Below, one piece after another: positions 34,700 to 46,699 of a stretch of DNA of 64,000 bases. Each line of letters begins with the position of its first letter. Position 1 is the stretch's first letter. The translations under genes were made by a program, and so were the position numbers. The notes beneath the pieces were generated by a model. The model searched no databases and had not been told where the DNA came from. It was given only the letters and a program-made list of their open reading frames with translations. Source of the DNA: Massospora cicadina (Eukaryota; Entomophthoromycota; Entomophthoromycetes; Entomophthorales; Entomophthoraceae); assembly GCA_022478985.1 (NCBI GenBank), contig JAKSZP010017378.1, forward strand, positions 45,166 through 109,165, in the 5' to 3' direction.

Positions 34700-36290
34700 T
34701 TTGAGCCTCCTACATAGATAGTACGTTTCCAGTCTTCATATGACAACAGTCAGCATCTGAAGTGGTGAAATCATCTTGATAGTCTTCAAATAGTAGATGC
34801 ACTTTCTGAAGTTCCTCTTGATTTAACTTATTGGATAATTGGACGTGAGTAATTGCACAAATAAAATTGTCAGTGGGTAGACCAAAATCAAGGTGAGTAA
34901 CTCTATAATAACCTTTGCATTTTTCACCAATGGGAATTAATATCCTTTCCCTATCTCAAGGTGTTTCTTGACTAAAGAATTATGAGTCTTTAATTTATAA
35001 GTAGTATCTCAATAGGCCATGATAAGCTTGGTTGAGGACTCATGGTATAACTATTGGTTCAAATATTCTGATATAATCAACACTAGTGATATTTAGCAAG
35101 AGGTTTGAGGATATACTCAGGGTTATGTTGGTGGTAACAACACTTTGTTCTCATGGTTTCAATTTTCCGTTTTAATAGAATAAAATGGTATGCATTCTAT
35201 TGTATCTACTGAGATAGCTTTTTAATATTTCTTAAGAAGTAGAATGTTAAAATATAAAAGCAAATAAGGTTAATCTGAAAGACTTTTGTATTCTTTTTTG
35301 TTAAAGTCTCTATTATCAAGTACACTGGGAAATTAATTTATTAATTAGGAGCGATAAATATCCTTCTTTCAGATTGATGACACATTCATATTTGATCTTA
35401 GACTATGTCTAAATAAGCATACCATACTGGATATAGTCAAGGACAACTTCAGGAGGTAAGAAAATTCATTTGCCAACTCAAATTGGAAGGGATGGATGTG
35501 CAACTATCGCCTTGGTATTGTTTGGATTGGCTTTGCTATTTTCTTAGGTGTATTCAAGGTCTGAGGCGAGTTTGATCTTATTGATGATATAGGATGAGGC
35601 AAAGTTGTTTGGTGACCCATATCCAAGAAAGCCATCACTCTGACCTTCTGTATAACCACTTACACTTTGGTAAAGGTCCATCCAAACTTAAGCTGAAGGT
35701 ATAACACCTCTTTAAGGTGGAACGTCTCATTAAGCTTTTTGCAGTCTCTTGATATTAATAAACAATCTTCATAAGACCTTGTGCACTTGAGATAGGTCAG
35801 ATCAACAGAGCAAGTTATTAATCAGCATCACTGGACAGTTCAACTATTCTTGAGCATCTTGTATTCTGGATGAGATAAGTGTCCACTGGTAATAGTGCAT
35901 CATCAAAATTTAGTAACATTCAAGCAATCTAGAATGACGAGCTCAGCAGGTATAACTAAAATGTAATAACATGTATCTCTTTACCCCCTTCAGAGTCTAA
36001 GGTAAAATCATTTTCAATACACGTGAGACAAGTTTAGTTGCATTATTTGCTTTCAGGTAGTTTAGGATGGTCGGCTTTAGAAGTATCTGACACTAATTCA
36101 AAATGCCCTTTTGACTGCTAGTCAATGGCATGGTTCTTCTTAAAACATATCTTTGAGTAGTTATATTCATATACCAGTAGCTACACTTGGCCTTCTCCAC
36201 CTTATTAGTCTTTGCTTACTCCATGGCAAACACTATGGGTTTCATGGAAGCCTTTTAGGAAGTCTCTGACTTATGTATATCACCACGTCA
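34700..36290 (-). other. Interior of element I between gag and RT, unreadable
   Basis: By position this is the end of gag, the zinc-knuckle region and the protease. I recognise no motif. Confidence 0.4.
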
Positions 36291-36720
36291 AGCAATGCTT
36301 TTATAATATCAGAGACAGAGTTGTAGCTTCTTTTGAAAAATTTGACGTGCATGACTAGGTCGTGATTACTATGTAAACCAGCTGCAACGGCAGCTACAGC
36401 ATCATATAACTAATCTTGTTTGAGGTCAACAACATTTGGGCCATGATATAGAAGCGATCCACATATTTGTCCTGAGTTTCATTTCAGCGTAGTACAATTT
36501 CTATGAAGGCCTGTTCTTTCATAATCAAGCTTTGCTTGCAACAAAATTTTTTAAGCGCTTCCTTAGCTTTAGTCCAATTATTATTTTCATCCATATGGAG
36601 AATTATGATCTTCTGAGCCTTAAGGCTAAACAAGTTGAGATATACTATAACATCTAATGATAAGTAACTCTTTTATCTTGGCGTTAGAAACATAGAAAAG
36701 TTTTTATGTCTCTTCTTAAG
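36290..36720 (-). pseudogene. Gag remnant, element I
   Basis: Minus strand: KEALKKFCCKQSLIMKEQAF (about 36580-36520), then NETQDKYVDRFYIMAQMLLT (about 36490-36430), VAAVAAGLHSNHDLVMHV and KFF (about 36395-36335). The pattern E-x-x-x-x-YVDRFY-x-x-A-x-x-L is the retrotransposon gag capsid signature. Capsid-type function, dead copy. Confidence 0.72.
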
Positions 36721-38378
36721 TTATAAACTTATTCTTGAAGTCAGGGTAAAGATAGCGGCTTCCAATCCTGTGAAAACATGTACTCCAGAATTTTCTAATT
36801 TAGTAATTTCAATACATGGTTTGCTATGCACAACTTGTAGAGAGTGCAGCTAATTTGATCCTGTAAAGGGCTAATATGTTCTCAATTTCCTCTAGAGTAA
36901 GTCTTGGCGTGACATCTAGCAGATTAGTCTATCTTTCAGGAATTACTTACTCATTGTTCAAGTTTTTCCTTAGATGTCCAGAACATGAATTTGTTGATAT
37001 GCGGATGAGTGGTAAGTTTACTAAAGTTTTTTCTCATCCTCTGATACTACAATATGCCAAATCAAGTCCTTCTTCTTTGGCATTTAGTGCTTTGAGGAGG
37101 CAAGTCAGTTTTGGTTTTTAGCTCTTCTGTGAGAGTCTTTAAATTTGCTTAGCTTCATTATGGCGACAGTATTTCTGATAAATTATTTCCAACTAGGCGA
37201 TTTGCTCCATATGTCATTAATTTGTTGAGCCCTTAAGCAACTGAATAGTAGTCACCTGGGTTGCACAGGATACCAGATCTTGAAAACTAGCCTATTCAAC
37301 ATTGAGATTTTGTGATATAGACAGAGCCTCTTGTGACCTTTAGGTTGTAACCTAGTTCTAAAAAAGACGGAGATTTTTTTGTTTCTGAGCTTCAAAGATC
37401 ATCAATACATTTTAAGGCTTGCTCCAGTGGGACTCAAGAATCTTGATTCGTTATTCCTTGTTATAATGGCTAGTAGAAGCTTAGGCTGCCATTCTACATA
37501 GGACTTAGCGTCTTGATTTCAAAGTTCATGTGTAAAAGCGCAAGTATTCTTTTAGTATTTTCATCTGAATCCATAATGTACTTTATGAGAAGTTCCAAGG
37601 ATCTCTCCAATTACTTGATAACAACATAATTTATTATCTCCGTCTTGTTATGGAGTTGTGTTATATGAAAATGATTCATTTCAATAAGTTGGTGGACGTT
37701 ACATATACTTTGAAATGCCAAATTTATATCTGTTTTTAGGCCATCTTTAGGACCATTGGGTACTAATATGGTAATGAATATTCCTGTTATGTTCTCCTAT
37801 TAGGTATATGATATGGTAAAGCGCTAAGTGTACAGATTACATGATGAATCAGAATAGATTTGCACTTGGCTTGTATGTATCTAGAAAAAACATTCGATAC
37901 ATATGTTCATGTGAGTCCTCACCAAAGTGGATGCCCTTTCAATGCTGGATCTTTTTCCTGGGTTTATGAAACCTCGATGTAAGTCTCAAACTCATTGGAA
38001 TTTCAGTTTAGACGTTGAGATTTATGAATCTATATAGGATATAATGTGCAGCTTCAAATGTGACCAAGTGCAGACTTCGCATTTAGTCATCTTCATCTCT
38101 GGTGTACCTAGCGGGCTACTATCAATAAGATATCTTCCATGGTGTTATTAAATAGATGCAGATATAGTAAAGAGATGGCTAGTACCCTTTAGTGAACACC
38201 AGCTTGTAATCTTTCATCTTTTGTGGATCGTTAGCTATTTATAAAGACCATAGATTAATAATTGAAGCAGTCTATGACTCACAACAAGTTTTTTTTAATT
38301 ATTTTATGGGTTTAAAGTCACACTTAGGTACTTTCATCTAGGGTATCTTTCCTATTTAAGATTGACAAATCGTTTTTT
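36721..38378 (-). other. Leader and gag N-terminal region of element I
   Basis: AT-rich, without a readable domain. An open plus-strand frame at 36876-37121 is probably fortuitous. Confidence 0.4.
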
Positions 38379-38954
38379 TGTCAAGGTACCAAAAGTGATG
38401 TAGATAAAGCAGAGTAACTTTAGTTTAGTATGCAATAGAGGTTTTGTACGTTAAGTGTAACAATTTAAACCCATAAGATAATAGATTAAAAAATTAAATA
38501 ATGGGTTATCTGAATCAAAGATTTTATGTCAGGTAATTCATCCAGAATAAATAATGCCAATGTATCATATTTTTGATATGTAGAAAAGTAGTCTGACTGG
38601 AACTAAATCTGGTGAGATTCAGTATCACATAGATCATTCATTGAGTAGATTCTTTACTATTACTTTTTTGTGGTACATCTTAATCTACTGCCATAAATGT
38701 CACCTGATGAAGAAATCACCTGGCATTGTGATAGTCCACGCTTCAGCTAGTAATGATTTCATTCTGGGACCTTCTGAGCTTATGTCGGTCTGATGGAGAA
38801 ACCTACTGTCAAGTTAATCTTTACAAACTATTATTTTTTCAAATAGTTGATTAAAGGGATCTTGTAACCCTTTTTCAGGTCTAGGCGTCAATTCTCTTGC
38901 GGATTCAAATAGCTGATATTCCTCACATTCTGTCCAATATTCTGATAGCTTACA
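38379..38954 (-). repeat. 5' LTR of element I
   Basis: Pairs with about 31567-32190; ends CTTACA on the plus strand. The start is approximate. Confidence 0.6.
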
Positions 38955-39192
38955 TTGATGGATAGCGTCATTTACTAATCACTTCATTCTTTTCCAGCCA
39001 GAGCTGTAAAATGAGCTTTTCAATACCAAACTTTAGCTATTTTAATTGTTGTTAAATTAAGCAACACTTTTGTAAATTTGAATTTAAGATCAGCCTGGCG
39101 AGGTGACAAAAGACTTCAGAAGCGCTGTAAGAAAGTGCTAAACATTGTTATAACATTTTTCTCATCAAATGAATTATATACAGGAGATTTTT

Positions 39193-39318
39193 TATTCGAG
39201 GTGGGTCAACCTTAGGACAAATATACCACACCAAGAATTTTTCTATCCAGTACAGGTTTTGAACTCAAAAACTGCGCTAGGGGTGGAAGCAGTTTTACAC
39301 GCTTAGCTAACTACCCTT
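39193..39318 (-). mobile_element. tRNA-like SINE with 16-bp target duplication
   Basis: A 126-bp insert between two identical copies of TATACAGGAGATTTTT (39177-39192 and 39319-39334). On the minus strand it begins GGGTAGTTAGCTAAGCGTG, containing an A-box-like TAGCTAAGCGTG (39309-39298). Thirty-one bases further on is a B-box-like AGTTCAAAACC (39265-39255). Both are internal RNA polymerase III promoter elements in tRNA-like spacing. It ends GACCCACCTCGAATAA plus A residues. This end resembles the 3' ends of ORF1-only copies B and C. The anticodon arm does not fold well, so this is a SINE and not a working tRNA gene. Confidence 0.8.
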
Positions 39319-39334
39319 TATACAGGAGATTTTT

Positions 39335-41889
39335 AGATCACTTAATATGTTATTAAATGCCTTATGGAAGATTGTGGGAGGGTTTCACAGTCCTTAACGC
39401 ATATGAAATTAGTTTAAAATCCTTCAATGTACGAAGCGCTTTTCTCTTGATCTCTTTTTAACATCGTTAATAACCAAAAATCAGTTTAAAAGCCAGTAGA
39501 TGGTAAAGTATATCATACCACCAAGCGATCCAGGACATAACCAATTCATGGTAGCAGACAAGTATCATTTTTGGTCACATTATACGTTTCCTAAAAATAA
39601 TTTACACACAAATTGATATAACTTTTTTAAAAAAATAATAATGAGCTCAAGGACTCTTAGAGGGAACTAAAATCCTCAGTTGTACAAGCTGGTTAATTCC
39701 TTGCTTGTCAACTAATTAAACTTTCTTTGAATGTCTAATAATTTGGAGGAAAATGGTTATATGGTTCCCATTATTGATAAGGTGAAGCATATCCTGTGCA
39801 CATTTTATTTTAAAATTGTATTTAGATGGTGTTAATTTGTAAGATTTAAATATGTCCAAGCTTGGCACTTTTAATTTCGTTTATCCAAAAAGTTTTATAT
39901 TAGTATCAGTGAACAGATTTTCCTGAAATCCTTGCATTCTAGGACAAGTTCATTTTATTTACTAAAATCATAGATTTTTTTGTACTAAAACTGGTAAAAC
40001 ATGAACAAATGTAACAAATTTTATGCCGCTTAATCTTATTAGAGTATGTAAAAAATTAGCTACAGGGCTTGCATTTCTCCATGTTTTAGAAGAAAAACCC
40101 CAGTTGCAGAAACCTGTTTCAAGTTGTCTAACAGAATGGTATAAAAATATTGCTAAAAATCTTTGGAGTTTTTTAGATTTATTTCAGTTCTCACTATAGT
40201 TTGATGACATTTTAAATTGATAAGATACATTAGCCCTTAGTGAGATTAAAAAATTAGAATTTTATTTTCAGTCACCTTGGTACAGTATTGAATTCTGTAA
40301 GATGACTGGCACTATGCCTTCTCTTGAATGTGAGATAAACATTTCATGACTTTGTGTCTCAGAGTCTATTTTATAAATTATTTGATATACGGTTCTGTTA
40401 AATTATCTTCATATTATTGTCTTCAAAATATCTTAGATACTATAAGTCCTCAAAAAATATGTTCCAATAAAGTCCTCATTTTGGTTCAGTAAAACAATTG
40501 CTGAGCTGATACTAGTAAGCCAAAACGCAGAGGCATTACAATAAAAAATCTTAAAATTTAGTCAAAATTAAACCTGAAGTTTCATATTATTTAAATTTGA
40601 TTATATTAAGATTGAGACTAGTTTTAATCTTATAATGGACCCAAAATTGATATGTGCCTCAATGGATTCTGATTCATCTTATTTTAAGTTTTAAAAGTGA
40701 TGTCAAGGATGGTTAGCCTGTCAGGTAATTCCTGATTCCACTTTAGTTCAGTTTTTGTCCGCCACATGTTTAAAACCTGTACTGGTTATAAAAAAATTCA
40801 AAGTAATATATTTGTCTCAAGGTAGGCTCGCCTCTATTACTTTTTACAAGTGATGTCAATGTAGTTGCACTTATAATAATTAGTTCCAGAAGAACTATTG
40901 AAGATGATATCCAGAGCTTCACCTTGACTAAGTAATATTACATATATTTACATAACATTTAACTTTTTTATCCAATAGCTATAGACTGTGGACCCCTTCA
41001 AAATTGGGGCATTACCAAAGAAGACTGAAATAGCACTTGTCAATATAATTTCTGTATGTACATCTACGCAAAAACTTGTAATCTGTACACTTCCCTTTCC
41101 TTAAAAATATAAAGTGGTCTTAGATAGCACTATATTAATAAGTACTTTATGGAAAACTATTGATGGAGCATCCAAGCTTACCTATTCCATTTTTTAGCGC
41201 GTTAGTGATATAAAATCATAATTCTAACTTGAATTTTTAGAAGGTGGCGAAAGTGGAATATACAATTTTTATACCACCCAGGCTGTTTTATGTCATTAGT
41301 TTCTTTGTTCACAACAAGAACCTATGGCTTTGCAACGACAATAGTTCAATGCCTTGCATAGTGTCCTGGATTTTTGCATACATGATAAATTATAGGACTA
41401 ACATACAATATATTGGAGAAAGGCACGTAGGGTAAGGCCAAATGCTCATGTGAGTAAATGGCATATGGCATCTACAAAGGCTCTGGTTTGCTGGATTTTG
41501 GCGCTTCAAAAGTGACAAGTCTTTGGTAATGATAAGCAACCATATGTGTAATGGTATGTTTGCCATCTTGGACTGACCAGTCTTGGTATAGTTCCTTGTA
41601 AGGCTCACAAATGTAGTAAAAAAATTTTAGCGTCAAATTTATCTAAAACCTTGACTTGATATTGCACTTTAACCTCAATTTAAAACTGGTAAGTATAGCC
41701 TTTTGATTGCACATTTATCTAAAGAAATAACAGGGGCAAGCTTTCTACATAGTACTCTTCCTTCAAATCCAAGGTCCTTTGCACTATGGTCCTTAACGTT
41801 AAGGCAAGTAATATCAGTTTTTAATCTTTATGGCATCAACAGCTCATAAATTTAAAAAACTAGTGATTTCAAAAACATTGGTAGTTTAG
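39335..41889. other. AT-rich stretch, nothing recognised
   Basis: About 2.5 kb. Two short open frames at 41.2-41.6 kb lack any known domain. It flanks the 5' LTR of E1. Confidence 0.5.
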
Positions 41890-42254
41890 TGATTGTCAAG
41901 ATAATGATATGACTGGGCAAAAAGCTATAGTTCTGACAGATTGTATATTAGATTCAAGTAATCCTTGAGATTAAGAAGAAGTTATATTGATGTGAGGTAA
42001 ATTGATTGAAGTATTTATAGTTTGTAAAATCAAAGTAATTACATCAAACCTTGATGATAGAATGAAGAACCTAAAACTTAAAGAAAATAGGAAAAACTAA
42101 GTGGAAGGCAAGGCTGATTAGGAATACTAAGGATTAGTAGAAGAGCGTAAAAACTGATGAAGAAGGTCTTTAACAATGAAAGAAAGGTAGTAGAAAAGAG
42201 TAATGGAGTAGCCATTAAGCTTATTATTAAATAAAGTAGATTGTTTAGGGCAAT
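41890..42254 (+). repeat. 5' LTR of E1, first part
   Basis: Aligns with 54611-54975 (for example GATAGAATGAAGAACCTAAA against GATAGAATGAAACACCTAAA). Broken at 42254 by the insertion of ORF1-only copy D and resumed after 46428. Confidence 0.83.
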
Positions 42255-42327
42255 CACTTTTGAGCAATTTTATCAAAAGTTTCTGTTAATTTTCCATAGA
42301 CACCTACACCGCATCAGTTTTTCATTT

Positions 42328-43952
42328 ATGTCAGTGGATCTGCCACCTGCTGCCCCAGCGTGGGGCAGCGGCGCTCCACCTGCTGGCATTTTCCGCCCAG
42401 CAGGCAAATGCATGCAAACTGGCTCATCCAGTCTTCCTAATGCATAGGCCGATTTGTCCCTCCAAGGGACTTATTATTACACTTAGTGTGATTCCACCCA
42501 ACCCGCCCCCACCCCCTAGCCCTACCCCAATCCAATATTCGCTTTTGCCTCCATGTCAAGTAAGGGCATCTTCCCATATACTGACAAAGCGATAATTGAG
42601 CTGGCAACACCCACATTTGCACCAGTTGGGTTTATTGACTTCCGCCCTTACAGGGACTTTTTTGATATAGGCTTTCCCACGGAAGAAGATGCAGCTATTT
42701 CAGCAGCTACGCCATTAATTTATAAAAACACATATTTACACCACCTGTACATGCCTCTCCAGTGATACCACATTTTTGTTAAACTTTTTTAAGCTTTCCT
42801 TCCCACATTCCCCTTCAAACACTCTATGAAGTTTTGATGACAGGGCTGTCCAAAGTAGGGCACAGACCCCATCCTCCACTTTCTTGTCCCAAGCGGTGCT
42901 GAAGGATTAGTGGCACCATGGGCAATGGCCACTATTACCCCCCACCAGCCAACAATAGCCCAGAACATCCCACTACATGCCTATATCCCATCTGCAACGG
43001 AAAACTTCTTTTGGGCTTGCACTGATAATGGCCGCACAGTTTGCCCTCTCTGCCATGAGTTGGACCGCTCAAAAAAGCCTGTCGCCACAATTTAAAAAAT
43101 GTGGAAACTGTCAAGTCCACATGTGAGGTCACACAAACAGCATATGAATGGGGATTTTGGCTGCCCCACCCCCTCCAGCTGAACATTTGAAAATTTAGCA
43201 AATCTTTATAGCTAGAAACCAAGCCAGCCAAATTACTCAAAATGTGCCCAATCAGCATCAGGTTTGGACCCAAATTTAGACCAGCCAATTTCCCGACCCA
43301 AATCTTACCAAATCACAGCTACGTCTCTCTGAATTAATCCTACTCAACCAGAATCTATGGGACTTAATGGATGAAATAACTGATACTAATGAAATTGTCC
43401 CAACTCCAGACTTTTTGATTAACTAAGACCATTTTTGCCTTCAGACTTTGATGCCCCATTCACGCCTAAAAATATATCCCCAAACCCACTGCTACCACAA
43501 TTTGAGTGACCATCAACTTGCTGAGGCTGCGGTGGCCTCTCCTGATAGTCGACATCTCTGAGCAGCTATGGCGCTCTCAATTGCTGAATTTAAAGAAGGG
43601 CTATATTTAACCAAATTCCCAGCTGATTTCCCTAAGGATGCAAAAATGGAAATCGACTGATTACATGAAACTGCCACCTCCACTGTCAAGCATGTGGCTG
43701 CACTGGCAGAATTTTCCCCCACCACACTTATCACCAGAGTTAATTTTACAAATTTTTCCCAGCTTCCTGATGCATGCATACAAGCTGAACACCATGTTTC
43801 CAAGCTCCTGGAAGCTTTGCTTCAGGCCCAGATTGTTACTAAAGATATTAAAAATTATCTTTTTCACCTCAACCCACATCCAGCGAATGCCCCAACCCCC
43901 TTGCTCTCAGCTTTGATCCACCTCTTCAATGGTGAAGATGAAATCAATAATC
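42328..43952 (+). pseudogene. ORF1-like protein, copy D (N-terminal and middle part)
   Basis: Starts MSVDLPPAAPAWGSGAPPAG, very close to copy C. Then come FAPVGFIDFRPYRDFFD (42613-42663) and EEDAAISAATPLIYKN (42682-42729). The knuckle region CPLCHELDR at 43042-43068 has lost its His (now Arg) and last Cys. NLWDLMDEITDTNEI at about 43350-43395 and the C-terminal block NAPTPLLSALIHLFNGEDE (43887-43943) follow. M2 interrupts the ORF after DEINNP; the remainder resumes at 46218. Stops and frameshifts occur at many places. Confidence 0.75.
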
Positions 43953-43957
43953 CGCCT

Positions 43958-44991
43958 TGTCATGATTTTAACCAGATGGAATCCTCCAATAATTTAGCAT
44001 TATTTGTAATAATATAAACCAATCCCGGTGGAATGGTTTATTATCTGAATTTTGTGTTATTTAGTCTGATTGCTGGTTAGTTGCTCCCCAATTTGGGTTG
44101 AGCCAAAATTAGTATTCCGCCAAGTTTGGTATTTAGGTTCAAGTGGGGCCAATCGGTGGCCCCAAATTAGTAGCAGGATCACCAGTGACTAATAGCCAAG
44201 GATGATCCAATTGATATCAGTCAGCAGAATCAAGTGTTCAATGCCAACTGCCATTCATGTGTCACTTGTGAGATTTCTGGTGAAAAGTCAATGTATCTGC
44301 TCCAATCATCCTTCTATGAATTCGCCTGTACTGATTATCCAATGTCAGTGGATCTGAAAATTATGAGTTTGAGGTGGCCAAGGTTTTTTCCAGTGCCTCA
44401 TTTATTATCAAGATAAGATAAGAATAGATGTTGGTAAGATGCTGATATATTCCAAATTAAGCGAGCAACCAAAGTAGTTTCCAGCGCATTTATATCAACT
44501 TAAAGGTCAAATACAAATTTGACGTTTATTTGAATTAATTATTTATATGGTTCACTGGCGACTTAAGGCTGAGGATGAACCAAAACTAAAATGGACATTG
44601 GGAAGGACAGAGCGAGAGGGTCGACGCCAGGGAAGAGAATAAAGTAGAGGAAGAAGAAGAATAAGAAGAAGAGAAGTGGTTGGCTGGAAGAACCAACTTA
44701 AGAGCAAATAGTTGGCGGTGGGTGTAGTAGTCCTTTTGTAAATAATATAAATACCTGAAACTTCCCTACCAATAAAATATCTCCGTTTGCCTATTCTATC
44801 TTATGATATAAGTTTATATTTATTTCTCTAGTTAGGGTTTAGGCTAGGGGATCCCCAAAATGGCGCGGGTGACATGCCAAGGGGTTAGCCAGCACCGATA
44901 GCCCTGATGCCTAAGGTAAAAGGCAAGAGCTGACCAGTCTTCATTTTGGTTAGCCTGCCAACTAGCAGAGCCCATAGTCAATTTTCTGACA
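43958..44991 (+). repeat. 5' LTR of M2
   Basis: Begins TGTCATGATTTTAACC and ends TTTTCTGACA, obeying TG...CA. A hairpin at 44928-44955 precedes the end; its loop is CTTCAT. A TATA-like ATAATATAAATACC stretch at 44741-44754 may belong to the promoter. Confidence 0.88.
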
Positions 44992-44992
44992 T

Positions 44993-45008
44993 TGGTGCTC
45001 ACTACAGG
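44993..45008 (+). promoter_or_regulatory. Primer-binding site of M2
   Basis: TGGTGCTCACTACAGG, one base after the LTR. Confidence 0.78.
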
Positions 45009-45180
45009 TGGACTCTGCTGGTTGGTGCTTAAATAGCTAAAGGTGGTTAAGAGGTGGTGGTGATGCACTACTGTGGTTTGGTTCTAGCAATTGTTGGTGG
45101 CAGGGAGGGGCAAGCCCTGGACGCCCACCCCACACGCTGAGTTTGGAATTAGGAGGATTACCATCTGGTTAAGTGGGGAA

Positions 45181-46212
45181 AAGTCTTAATGAAACCAGAT
45201 GGAATCCTCCAATGATTTAGCATTATTTGGAATGATATAGCCAATCCTGGTGGAATGGGTCACTGACTGAATTTCGTGTTATTTGGTTTGATTGCTGGTT
45301 AGTTGCTCCCCAATTTGGTTGAGCCAAAATTAGTATTTTGCCGAGTTTGGTATTTAGGTTCAAGTGGGGCCAATTGGTGGCCCCAAATTAGTAGAAGTAT
45401 CACCAATAACTAATAGCCAAGGATGATCTAATTGATCAGTCAGCAGAATCAAGTGTTTGATGCCAACTGCCATTCATGGTCAGTTGTGGGATTTCCAGTG
45501 AAAACCTGATGTATTCTCTCCAATTGTCCTTCTATGAATTCACCTGTACAGATTATCTGGTGTCAGTGGATCTGACAATTATGAGCTTGAGGTGGCTGAT
45601 GTTATTTCTGGTGCCTCATTTATTATCAAGATAAGATAAGAATAGATGTCAGTGAGATGCTGATATATTCCAAGTCAAGCGAGTGACTGAAGTAGTTTCT
45701 GGCGCATTATTATCAATTCAAAGGTCAAATACATTTTCAGCATTTATTTGGATTAATTATTTATATGGTTCACTGGTGACTTAAGGCTAAGGATGAACCA
45801 AAACTAATTTGGACATTGGGAATGATGGAGCGAGAGGATCGACGCCAGGGAAGAGAATAGAGTAGAAGAAGATTAAGAATAAGAAGAAGAGAAGTGGTTG
45901 GCAGGAAGAACCAGCGGAAGAGCCAATAAGTCAGCTGTGGGCGCAGTAGCCCTTTTTTAATTAGTATAAATACCTGGCGCTTCCCTTTTTAATAAAATAT
46001 CTCCCTTTGCCTATTCTATCTTTTGATATAAAGTTTATATTTATCTTATTAGTCAAACTTTTAGGCTAGGGGATCCCCAAAATGGCGCAGGTGACACGCC
46101 AAGGGTTAGCCGGCACTGCTAGCCCTGACGCCTAAGGTAAAATGCAAGGGCTGACCAGTCTTCATACTGGTTAGCCTGCCAAAAAGCATAGATCATAGTT
46201 GATTTTCTGACA
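45181..46212 (+). repeat. 3' LTR of M2
   Basis: Matches 43958-44991 over its length with scattered substitutions, so the two LTRs have aged. The hairpin is at 46149-46176. Ends TTTTCTGACA before the CGCCT duplication. The first bases are altered (AAGTCTTAATG), and no perfect TG start remains. Confidence 0.85.
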
Positions 46213-46217
46213 CGCCT

Positions 46218-46413
46218 GATCCCCCCTCCCTCTCAACCATGATGGGATTAGCAGTTCACTACTGCTACACCTGCTAGGTTATTTTCCTTTTGTTTTTGAG
46301 TCTTACCACACATTTAGGGCTATTGTTTTGTGCTTTCAGTTCACTTATTATGTTTTGTAATTTTAATATCTGTCCCCTGGTCAGCTTACCATGTATAAAA
46401 TTTAACTTTAGGT
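46218..46413 (+). pseudogene. ORF1 C-terminus and 3' UTR of copy D, beyond M2
   Basis: A frame reading PPSLSTMMGLAVHYC corresponds to PPIPLPVHHGGIAVFA at the end of the copy C protein, which proves continuity across M2. Then comes AT-rich 3' UTR with the motif CTGTCCCCTGGTCAGCTTAC (46370-46389), followed by ACCATGTATAAAATTTAAC up to the 15-bp duplication. Confidence 0.78.
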
Positions 46414-46428
46414 ATTGTTTAGGGCAAT

Positions 46429-46560
46429 AAATCCATATAAAGACTTTATTATGATTAATTATTGAGGGCCAGCAATCCTCATATCGCTTTTCCATTGCTC
46501 AGTAGGTTTAACCTGTGCAACTTATTTGGCGAAATAAATCAAATTGGCCAAAAGTTAACA
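46429..46560 (+). repeat. 5' LTR of E1, second part
   Basis: Contains TTGAGGGCCAGCAATCCTCA (46463-46482), identical to the 3' LTR at 55005-55024, and ends AAAAGTTAACA. Confidence 0.83.
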
Positions 46561-46561
46561 G

Positions 46562-46579
46562 TGGTGCTCACTACAGGGG
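46562..46579 (+). promoter_or_regulatory. Primer-binding site of E1
   Basis: TGGTGCTCACTACAGGGG begins two bases after the 5' LTR. The next bases (CCCATTGA) are shared with E2. Confidence 0.8.
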
Positions 46580-46699
46580 ACCCATTGATCAACTTCTTAT
46601 TAGAAGTTTATATTCGCCAACGCCATGGTTCAAACCAGCTCCTACTGGAAAGGTACTACCTCAGCTTATTGTTTTATCTCAATATGCGGAACTTTAGCT

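Larger units (their letters stand above)
31567..38954 (-). mobile_element. Ty3/Gypsy element I
   Basis: Diverged direct repeats at about 31567-32190 and 38379-38954 bracket minus-strand gag (about 36.3-36.7 kb), RT (34.1-34.7 kb), RNase H (33.5-33.8 kb) and integrase (32.2-33.3 kb). The repeats share, for example, a CAGGTAATTCATCCA / CAGGCAATGCATCCA stretch and a GTCTAGGC...CAATTC stretch. Boundaries are approximate, and no target duplication or primer site was recognised. This is among the most decayed elements, so it is probably old. Confidence 0.72.
43958..46212 (+). mobile_element. Mini LTR element M2 (two ~1.03-kb LTRs, 189-bp interior)
   Basis: A complete insertion with a perfect 5-bp duplication CGCCT (43953-43957 and 46213-46217). 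LTR 43958-44991, interior 44992-45180, LTR about 45181-46212. The interior holds only a primer-binding motif (44993-45008), about 150 bp of G-rich noncoding sequence and a purine tract (GTGGGGAAAAG, about 45172-45182). There is no room for any gene, so it depended on proteins from another element. Related to M1 but from a different subfamily; the last third of the LTR differs. Confidence 0.88.
42255..46413 (+). mobile_element. ORF1-only non-LTR element, copy D, containing mini LTR element M2
   Basis: A perfect 15-bp duplication ATTGTTTAGGGCAAT (42240-42254 and 46414-46428) flanks the insertion, which lies in the E1 5' LTR. Without M2 it is about 1.9 kb, matching copies B and C. It has a 5' UTR of about 70 bp and an ORF from 42328. 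The C-terminal coding part and 3' UTR continue beyond M2 at 46218-46400, with the family motif CTGTCCCCTGGTCAGCTTAC at 46370-46389. Confidence 0.85.

Noticed and set aside
31567..38954. Long AT-rich stretch as host intergenic DNA or centromere core
   Set aside because: Minus-strand gag, RT, RNase H and integrase blocks and a diverged LTR pair show it is a decayed Gypsy element.
39193..39318. Functional tRNA gene
   Set aside because: A- and B-box-like sequences exist, but the cloverleaf is poor, and the unit is flanked by a long target duplication with an A-rich end, so a SINE fits better.
43953..45200. M2 and copy D as one element with gag followed by its own LTR
   Set aside because: The ORF1 C-terminus resumes after M2 at 46218, and M2 has its own CGCCT duplication, so M2 is an insertion into copy D.
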